DNA from: CAWHHZ01 sp963829355
GTDB taxonomy: Bacteria; Acidobacteriota; Thermoanaerobaculia; Gp7-AA8; JAHWKK01
Direction: 5' to 3'
DNA: 64,000 nt
Assembly (NCBI GenBank): GCA_963829355.1
Contig: CAWHHZ010000009.1
Span: 248,001-312,000, forward strand
Shown: positions 58,265-64,000 of the stretch, in pieces
Numbering within the stretch: position 1 is the first letter of the stretch
How the letters are laid out: each line of letters starts with the position of its first letter
Notes under the pieces: model-generated
What the model was told of the DNA's origin: nothing
Databases searched by the model: none
Seen by the model: only the letters and a program-made list of their open reading frames with translations
Program-made: the position numbers and the translations under genes

Positions 58265-59755
58265 ATGAACCAGAATGGCAGGCCACGTCCTTCATCGTCG
58301 ATGCTGACCGATCTCTACGAGCTCACGATGGCGTACGGGTACTGGAAAACCGGGATGGCAGAAACCGAGGCAGTGTTTCATCTCTCATTCCGTGAGAACC
58401 CTTTCGAAGGAGGGTTCGCGATTGCCTGCGGGCTCGGATCCGTCATCCAGCATCTCGATCAATTCGGGTTTGAACAGCACGATCTCGACTATCTCTCCAC
58501 ACTGACCGGGAATGACGGCGAGCCGCTCTTCTCGAAGGAGTTCCTCGAGTACCTCGGACGTCTCGAGCTCGGATGCGACATCGATGCAGTTCCGGAAGGC
58601 AGCGTGGTGTTTGGCCACGAGCCTCTTCTCCGGGTGCGAGGTCCTCTTCTTCACTGCCAGATCATCGAGACGCTGCTGTTGAATCTCGTCAACTACCAGA
58701 CGCTGATCGCCACGAAGGCCGCACGCGTCACCATGGCTGCGAAGGGGGATCCGGTTCTCGAGTTCGGCCTCCGCCGCGCACAGGGTGTCAATGGTGGGAT
58801 CGCGGCCAGTCGAGCTGCATACCTCGGTGGATGCACGGCCACCTCGAACGTCGTGGCCGGGCAGATCCATGGTATCCCCGTCGCCGGCACGCTCGCCCAC
58901 AGCTGGATCATGGCGTTCGATGATGAGCTCGAATCATTTGAAGCTTACGCGAACGCACTGCCGAACAACGTCACGCTGCTGGTCGACACCTATGATTCGA
59001 TCGAAGGTGTGCGGCGGGCCGTCGAGGTGGGCAGGCGCCTCCGCGAACACGGTCATCGACTTGCCGGCATCCGTCTCGACTCGGGAGATCTCGCATGGCT
59101 GAGCATCAGAGCGAGGGAAATTCTCGACGAGGCCGGCTTCTCCGAGACGCTCATCACCGCGAGCAACGAGTTCGACGAATACGTCATCGAGAGCCTCAAG
59201 CAGCAGGGGGCACTCATTCAGGTCTGGGGAATCGGTACTCGTCTCGTGACCGGCTGGAGTCAGCCCGCGCTGGGCGGGGTATACAAGCTCTCGGCAATCA
59301 GAGGCGCCGGCGACGAGTGGCGGTATCGGGTGAAGCTTTCCGAACAGTCCGCGAAGGTCTCGACTCCGGGAATCCTCCAGGTCAGACGTTTCCGCCGAGA
59401 CGGAGAGCCGATCGGCGACATGGTGTGGGACCAGTCGACACCGCCGGGGGACCGGCCGACGATGATCGACCCGTTCGACGTGACGAGACGGAAGACGTTC
59501 TCAGTCCGCGACGAGTTCGAGGATCTGCTCGTTCCGGTCCTGCGCGGAGGATCATTGATCTATGACGTTCCTCCGCTCAGTGAGTCGAGGCGGTTCGCAC
59601 AACAACAGCTCGGTAGGTTCCATGAGGGAATCAAGCGGTTTCTCCATCCTCACGAATATGCGGTCGGGCTCGAGGAAAACCTCTATCAGCTCAAGACCGA
59701 GCTCGTTCTAAAGGCCCGCTCGTCGAAAGGTGACCCGAAAGGCGAACAACGATGA
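58265..59755 (+). CDS. pncB: Nicotinate phosphoribosyltransferase
   Basis: It makes nicotinate mononucleotide from nicotinate and PRPP in NAD salvage. It has 496 residues and starts near MLTDLYELTMAYGYWKTGM, the family N terminus. Other signatures are ENPFEGGFAIACGLGSVI, DPVLEFGLRRAQGVNGG, GTLAHSWIMAF (with the His that becomes phosphorylated in the family) and AGIRLDSGDLAWLS. The pncA gene overlaps its end by 4 bases. Confidence 0.94.
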   Translation: MNQNGRPRPSSSMLTDLYELTMAYGYWKTGMAETEAVFHLSFRENPFEGGFAIACGLGSVIQHLDQFGFEQHDLDYLSTLTGNDGEPLFSKEFLEYLGRLELGCDIDAVPEGSVVFGHEPLLRVRGPLLHCQIIETLLLNLVNYQTLIATKAARVTMAAKGDPVLEFGLRRAQGVNGGIAASRAAYLGGCTATSNVVAGQIHGIPVAGTLAHSWIMAFDDELESFEAYANALPNNVTLLVDTYDSIEGVRRAVEVGRRLREHGHRLAGIRLDSGDLAWLSIRAREILDEAGFSETLITASNEFDEYVIESLKQQGALIQVWGIGTRLVTGWSQPALGGVYKLSAIRGAGDEWRYRVKLSEQSAKVSTPGILQVRRFRRDGEPIGDMVWDQSTPPGDRPTMIDPFDVTRRKTFSVRDEFEDLLVPVLRGGSLIYDVPPLSESRRFAQQQLGRFHEGIKRFLHPHEYAVGLEENLYQLKTELVLKARSSKGDPKGEQR

Positions 59756-60378
59756 ATCACACGGCGCTGATCCTCGTGGACATTCAAGCGGACTTCACCC
59801 CGGGCGGGGCGCTTCCTGCACGGGACGGCGACGAGGTGGTTCCCGTCGCGAATCGTCTTCAGGAGCACTTCGATCTGGTCGTGGCGACGCAGGACTGGCA
59901 CCCGCGGAATCACCTCAGCTTCGCCTCGAACCATCCCGGGAAATCGCCGGGGGACGTCATCGAGCTCTCCGGTCTCGAGCAGGTTTTGTGGCCGGACCAT
60001 TGCGTTCAGCGATCCGCCGGAGCCGAGCTGCACGAGGAGCTGTCCCTTGCCCGGATCGATCAGGTCATCCGCAAGGGCGAAGATTACCGGATCGACAGCT
60101 ACAGCGGCTTTTTCGACAATGGCCATCTCAAAGCGACGGGTCTCGAGCACTACCTGCGTGAAAGGAAGATCGAATCGGTCCACATCTGCGGTCTCGCGAC
60201 CGACTACTGCGTGAAATTCACGGCGCTCGATGCCGTCGAGCTCGGATTCGCGACGACGGTGATCACCGATGCCTGTCGCGGTGTGGAGCTCGAGCCCGGC
60301 GACATCGATTCGGCTTTCGAGGAGATGAAGCGGGCCGGCGTAAAGCTCGTGACGAGCGAGCAAGTGATGCGTGGATAG
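59752..60378 (+). CDS. pncA: Nicotinamidase
   Basis: It hydrolyses nicotinamide to nicotinate, the substrate of the preceding gene product. It has 208 residues of the isochorismatase fold. The catalytic Asp is D10 in LILVDIQADFTPGGAL, and the metal-site residues are in TQDWHPRNHLSF. The Lys lies in the segment around LARIDQVIRKGEDYRIDSYS and the nucleophile Cys is in GLATDYCVKFTALDA. The start overlaps pncB (ATGA), so pncB-pncA is a two-step salvage operon. Confidence 0.93.
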   Translation: MNHTALILVDIQADFTPGGALPARDGDEVVPVANRLQEHFDLVVATQDWHPRNHLSFASNHPGKSPGDVIELSGLEQVLWPDHCVQRSAGAELHEELSLARIDQVIRKGEDYRIDSYSGFFDNGHLKATGLEHYLRERKIESVHICGLATDYCVKFTALDAVELGFATTVITDACRGVELEPGDIDSAFEEMKRAGVKLVTSEQVMRG

Positions 60379-60526
60379 AGGAATCGCGTGGGTCGCGCTC
60401 GGTGTGGGTCGCGCGTCTCGCGCGATGCATGCCGGCGTCCCCGCCGGCATGCGATACCAGCTCTCATTTTTCGTCTGGAGCCGGGACGGCACCAGACATC
60501 GGGCCGGAGGCCCGACCCACATGACG
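60379..60526. repeat. Intergenic palindromes between convergent genes
   Basis: GCATGCCGGCGTCCCCGCCG (then GCATGC) and CGGGCCGGAGGCCCG form two strong hairpins between pncA and the esterase gene. They may end transcription from both sides. A related GCCGGCGGGGACGCCGGC lies at about 52719, downstream of metH. Confidence 0.6.
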
Positions 60527-61216
60527 TCAGCGCTCCGAATTGGCCTTCTTGACCAGATGCTCGAGCGGCCGTGCCACTCGTTCTGCCATCAGCTCATAGC
60601 CCGCGGCATTCGGATGAATCGAGTCGCTCTTGAGTGAGGCGTTCCCCAGGATCCCGTCGAGCATGTCCGGGATGAACAGTGCACCCTCTTCCTCGGCGAT
60701 TCGCTCGTACATCTTGCCGTAGTTCGCGCTCAGGCTCGGAAACCTGAAGCCGAGCAGAACCACCATCGCTCCACGATCGTGGATCTGGCGGATGATGCTT
60801 CTTAGATTCTGCTCGGTCGTTTCGATCGGAACACTTTGTAGATAGTCGTTGCCTCCCAGACCCACGATCACGATACGCGGATCGCTGACGAGGACATCGT
60901 GATCGAGTCTTTCCAGCGCCGACTCCGTCGTATCACCGCTGACTCCAGCATTCACCACCTCGATTCCTGTAATCGCTGACAGGCTCGACGGGTAATCCTC
61001 CCCTTCTCCGGCCCCGTAGCCAGCGGTCAGCGAATCTCCAAATGCGACGATCGCGCTCCCCCGCGAATCGAGGTTCTCGACGTGAGAATAGGAAGAGGGC
61101 AGGAGCAGCCACAACATGACGACGGCCAGCACGAGAAGGCCCGCCGTGGCGACTCGATGCGATTTGAGCCAGTCGATGAGAGAGTCGCCGGGAAGATGCT
61201 GAGGCATATCGGGCAT
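60527..61216 (-). CDS. Membrane-anchored SGNH hydrolase (arylesterase/lysophospholipase type)
   Basis: This 229-residue protein has an N-terminal anchor (VATAGLLVLAVVMLWLLLP) and a TesA-like SGNH domain. Block I is IVAFGDSLTAGYG (Ser nucleophile), block II has Gly in VVNAGVSGDTT, block III is VGLGGNDYL, and the Asp/His pair is in KSDSIHPNAAGYELMAE. The catalytic set is complete. I start at ATG 61216; the frame is open much further, but that part overlaps the divergent GWxTD gene. It probably cleaves esters or lysophospholipids in the periplasm. Confidence 0.87.
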   Translation of the reverse strand: MPDMPQHLPGDSLIDWLKSHRVATAGLLVLAVVMLWLLLPSSYSHVENLDSRGSAIVAFGDSLTAGYGAGEGEDYPSSLSAITGIEVVNAGVSGDTTESALERLDHDVLVSDPRIVIVGLGGNDYLQSVPIETTEQNLRSIIRQIHDRGAMVVLLGFRFPSLSANYGKMYERIAEEEGALFIPDMLDGILGNASLKSDSIHPNAAGYELMAERVARPLEHLVKKANSER

Positions 61217-61325
61217 AATGTAATCTTCAGATGCCGTTCGTGTCGACCCTGGACATGGCCGCGCGGGCGGGCACTCTGCCGGACAGTCGACTCGAACAAT
61301 CTCATCCAACCTTCTGGAGCTCCTG

Positions 61326-62283
61326 ATGGCATACCGCGGTCTTCTTCCCGTCATTCTCACTCTTCTTCTCGCCATGACTTCGGTCTCCGCCGATGAGCTC
61401 GATCGTGCTCTCCAGATCTCACAGCAGCACATCCAGGCGAAGCGGTTCGCCGAAGCGGTCGTGTCTCTGAACCGGCTTTGCCGCAGACGGACTCGCTGCC
61501 GGCAGAGGTCCAGGTCCAGGCGCGAACGGCGATCCACTTCTACATGGCGGTTGCTCTCAGCGGAATGGGCAATGACGTTGACGCTCTCGAACACATTGAC
61601 GAGGTTCTGCGTCTCTCTCCTCAGATCCGCAATGTAGATCCAGCAAAGTACGATGCGCATTTCGTCGAGCTGTTCAGATCTGCGAGGGGGACGGGAGGAG
61701 AACCCGCAGGATTCGCGCAGTACTACCCCCGGTTTTCGCCGACCGAGCCTCCCGTCGAGCAGGACCTCACACAGCCATGGCAGGGTGATCCGGCTATCGA
61801 GATCCTCGGATCGAGAGCCGAGAAGGGCTCCTGGCGCGACATGGACTCTGATCAGCGCGAGGATTTTATTCATACGTTCTGGAAGGCCCGAGACAAGTCT
61901 CCCGAGACCGAGAGAAACGAGTTTCGTGAGGAGTTCGAGCGACGGGTGGCGTACGCGGATGCCGCGTTCAAAGTCGGGATGGATCGAGGATCACTGACTG
62001 ACCGGGGGCGAGTTTTCATCCTGCTGGGAGAGCCGGCACGCGTGCGTCGCAGAGAAATCCGATCGAGCGATGCAATCCAGTCATTTAACCGGGGATCAGT
62101 CGGCATCGTCAGCGGTTCAATCGAGTACTGGGTTTATACCAGGGAACAGCTTCCGGTCTCGTTCTCGAAGCCTACGATGACCTACCGCTTCGTCTCGCAT
62201 CAGGGTGTCGGGAACTTCGTCCTCCAGCGAGACGGAATGGCGATCAACTTTTGGCTCTGTCTGCGGAGAAGCCCCGCAAGTAG
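61326..62283 (+). CDS. GWxTD-domain protein, two frameshifts
   Basis: A secreted protein of about 318 residues. A signal peptide (LLPVILTLLLAMTSVSA) is followed by a helical TPR-like part (ELDRALQISQQHIQAKRFAE) and a GWxTD-type domain (FIHTFWKARDKSPETERNEF, then RRVAYADAAFKVG, RGRVFILLGEPARVRRRE). Frame changes near 61472 and 62247, each one base short, split it. After the second the natural end LLALSAEKPRK-stop appears at 62281-62283. Such proteins are common in Acidobacteriota and Bacteroidota, and their role is unknown. The start ATG 61326 is divergent from the esterase gene. Confidence 0.82.
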
Positions 62284-62620
62284 GCCCCAATGCTGGTCGA
62301 GCAACTGCTTTCTCTTAGCTGAATCAGCCGGGTCTGCACTCTTCCATCTCCAGAAGATCCTCGAGCAGCCGCTTCGACTGGGAGCCCCAGGGCTATTGCG
62401 CACAATTACGGAGTCGACTCAGTGCGCGATGGCTTGCGACACCCAGGAGGAGTTTGTGTCCAGAGGAACGAGGGGAATGCGTAGTACAACCCTGAGTGGA
62501 CTTGATCCAGTCAGGAACCGAGGGCGGGAACTGCCCGCGAACGTTCGGAGCTGCTCCGACGACGGGCTCTCATGCAGCGGGGGCTGCGGGGGATGGCAGC
62601 CACAGGCGTTAGGCGGCGCC
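62284..62620. other. Intergenic region, no gene seen
   Basis: This region lies between convergent genes. Frames that cross it continue from the broken GWxTD gene or lack start signals. No repeat of the families seen elsewhere in the window is present. Confidence 0.45.
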
Positions 62621-62653
62621 AAAAAAAAGAGGCTGCCCGAAGGCAGCCTCTTT
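62621..62653 (-). terminator. Rho-independent terminator of the TonB receptor gene
   Basis: AAAGAGGCTGCC pairs with GGCAGCCTCTTT around CGAA-type loop bases. A run of eight A on the plus strand gives the T run on the minus strand. It lies about 25 bases after the receptor stop; the plus side has three T and may also stop transcription weakly. Confidence 0.9.
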
Positions 62654-62676
62654 ACCTATGCTACGGAGCTGACTGA

Positions 62677-64000
62677 CTAGAAGTTGTAGCGCAATCCCAG
62701 GCGCACGGTGCGGCCCTCCTGGTATACGTCCGCTTTTCGGAAGGCGGGGTCGAAATCATTCGGTGCGAGTGCACCGATCATCTGCTCGTAGTTGATGCCA
62801 TTGACCAGCTGTTCGGCGCTGACCGCGAGCTCCTTGATGTTGCGAATCGTGTAGTAGTGCGTGACCGTGTCTTCGTCCCACAGATTCAGAACATTGACCA
62901 TGAGCGTGAGCGACTGGCCACCCAGCAGGAACTGTTGATTGATCGAGAGATCAGTCTGGGTCAACCAGGGAGTATCGCCCAGGTTGCCGTAGCCGTACGG
63001 CATGAAGAAATTGTGTCCGGTCAGGATCGCGTACTCGGTAACTGGCGTACCCGACATGGCGATCTGGTTCACTCCAACCGTCATGTTCCACGGCAATCCA
63101 TACATGAACTGCGCCTTGAGCTGATGCGGACGATTCGTCGGCAGGTCACCGTACACGACTTCGCCGTTGGCGTTGTATGAGCCCTGTACGACGTCAAATG
63201 CACGGCTCACGTTTGGAGCCAGACGCACGATACTGGCAATGCCGTTCTGCTCGTCGGCGCTGGCGAGACCCGTGTAGTTTCCATAGAGCTCTGAATACGT
63301 GTAGCTGGCACCAAAGCCCCAGTTTCCGCTGTAGCGGCGCTCGAATGTGAGCTCGAGCGCGTCGTACTCGCGCTTCGCCTTCGGGAACGGCAGAGCTGAA
63401 ATGCTCGTCGAGACACCATAGCCGGGGTTGGCGATGTAGTACGTCTGCCCTCCCGGAACGATGACGCCCACGTCTTCGATCGCACGGACCAGCTCTTTGT
63501 GCACGTAGCGAGCTCCCAGTCTCATCGTGTTAGTGAGCTCGTGATCGACACCGAGCTGCCCCTCCCACATCTCCATCGGCTTGAGGTCCGGATCGACGGT
63601 CGAGTCGGTCGGGTCAGCCGCATTGTGGCGCTGGTCGTACGCTCCAAGGAATGTACCGGCTGGACAGACGGGAACAACCTCGTTGGTGTTCACGCCTGTC
63701 GCGCAGGTGGCGACGTCATTGAGACCTACGTTCGGGTTATCAAACGTGAACCAGTAGTCAACCCACTTGTCGCCACCGAACGAGCCGCGCGGCAGCTCGT
63801 ACTTCATGACGTCGTAGTAGGTGCCGTAACTACCGTATACCTTCCACTGAGCGTCGCTGAACGGATCCAGGGCGAATCCGAGGCGAGGCGCGATCTTCTC
63901 GTCGTAGTTGAACTCGATGCCGTACTCCGGACCAACGTTACCGTAGTTCGGGATCCGCTCGTGTTCGGCGCGGACACCGAGGTTGAGCGTCAGGTTCGGC
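62677..64000 (-). CDS. TonB-dependent receptor, C-terminal part (5' end outside window)
   Basis: An outer-membrane beta-barrel frame stays open from the right edge to the stop at 62677. Barrel-like strands alternate polar and hydrophobic residues (LGFALDPFSDAQWKVYGSYG, LGVDHELTNTMRLGARYVHK, LTFERRYSGNWGFGASYTYS). The protein ends TVRLGLRYNF, with the terminal Phe used for barrel insertion. The large barrel, with few signs of a siderophore pocket, is like acidobacterial SusC/OmpA-related receptors that carry an N-terminal carboxypeptidase-regulatory domain. That part and the plug lie outside the window, so the substrate is unknown. Confidence 0.88.
   Translation of the reverse strand, partial: PNLTLNLGVRAEHERIPNYGNVGPEYGIEFNYDEKIAPRLGFALDPFSDAQWKVYGSYGTYYDVMKYELPRGSFGGDKWVDYWFTFDNPNVGLNDVATCATGVNTNEVVPVCPAGTFLGAYDQRHNAADPTDSTVDPDLKPMEMWEGQLGVDHELTNTMRLGARYVHKELVRAIEDVGVIVPGGQTYYIANPGYGVSTSISALPFPKAKREYDALELTFERRYSGNWGFGASYTYSELYGNYTGLASADEQNGIASIVRLAPNVSRAFDVVQGSYNANGEVVYGDLPTNRPHQLKAQFMYGLPWNMTVGVNQIAMSGTPVTEYAILTGHNFFMPYGYGNLGDTPWLTQTDLSINQQFLLGGQSLTLMVNVLNLWDEDTVTHYYTIRNIKELAVSAEQLVNGINYEQMIGALAPNDFDPAFRKADVYQEGRTVRLGLRYNF

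Noticed and set aside
61478..62680. Continuous 400-residue frame as the GWxTD protein
   Set aside because: The natural N terminus lies in another frame, and the natural end LLALSAEKPRK-stop lies in the third frame at 62283; the tail to 62680 is out of frame.

Overview
The window looks like a chromosomal piece of a GC-rich Acidobacteriota-type bacterium (Thermoanaerobaculia-like). I infer this from the gene mix: a GWxTD-domain protein, a tricorn protease, a Pal lipoprotein, a TonB-dependent receptor, two-component kinases with large sensory parts, a KaiC-kinase pair, bacterial Ku, and a complete System I cytochrome c maturation cluster. Outer-membrane genes (RlpA, Pal, TonB receptor) show a diderm cell. 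No rRNA or tRNA gene was recognised.

Layout: 1-1.5 kb, two VapBC-type toxin-antitoxin pairs; 1.6-4.5 kb, sucCD and an S51-like protein; 4.8-7.6 kb, a membrane sensor kinase and ndk; 8.0-10.3 kb, purB-rlpA; 10.5-14.2 kb, a secreted protein, ftsB, rfbB and a DUF502 protein; 14.4-21.4 kb, ccmABCDEFGH plus a ccmI-like gene on the minus strand; 21.5-25 kb, gamma-glutamyltransferase, a SET-domain protein and an epimerase; 25.5-28.3 kb, ku, a cold-shock gene and a hydrolase; 28.4-36.7 kb, a GGDEF-EAL protein, a Rof-like protein, an ion channel, prolidase, and the kaiC-hybrid kinase pair; 37-41 kb, a triple-repeat anchored protein divergent from a thioredoxin-like gene with an in-frame TGA, then small proteins and proline dehydrogenase; 41.2-47.7 kb, tricorn protease, a DUF4261 protein, an amidohydrolase and a GNAT; 48-52.6 kb, a small charged protein and metH behind a candidate SAM riboswitch and terminator; 52.8-57.9 kb, psd, DinB-like, a NarL-type two-component pair and pal; 58-60.4 kb, pncBA; 60.5-64 kb, an SGNH esterase, the GWxTD protein and a TonB receptor running off the window.

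The intergenic DNA is the most unusual part. At least nine REP-like palindromes run from GTCATCCTGAG to CTCAGGATGAC, and several related palindromes begin GTCATTCC or GTCATGCC. Three of the REP palindromes are interrupted by MITE-like insertions; two of these are copies of one 269-bp element with a 5-bp target duplication. Four loci carry facing (inverted) arrays of degenerate 7-8 bp tandem repeats, and several genes end with their stop codon inside or next to such an array.

Many reading frames are broken by single-base indels. I count about 17 in 64 kb, roughly 14 of them insertions, and they hit housekeeping genes such as sucC, sucD and purB. I read these as mostly sequence or assembly errors and have annotated the genes across the shifts. 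The only in-frame stop of this kind lies at the first position of the CxxC motif in the thioredoxin-like gene at 38607-39194, which makes selenocysteine the best explanation there.
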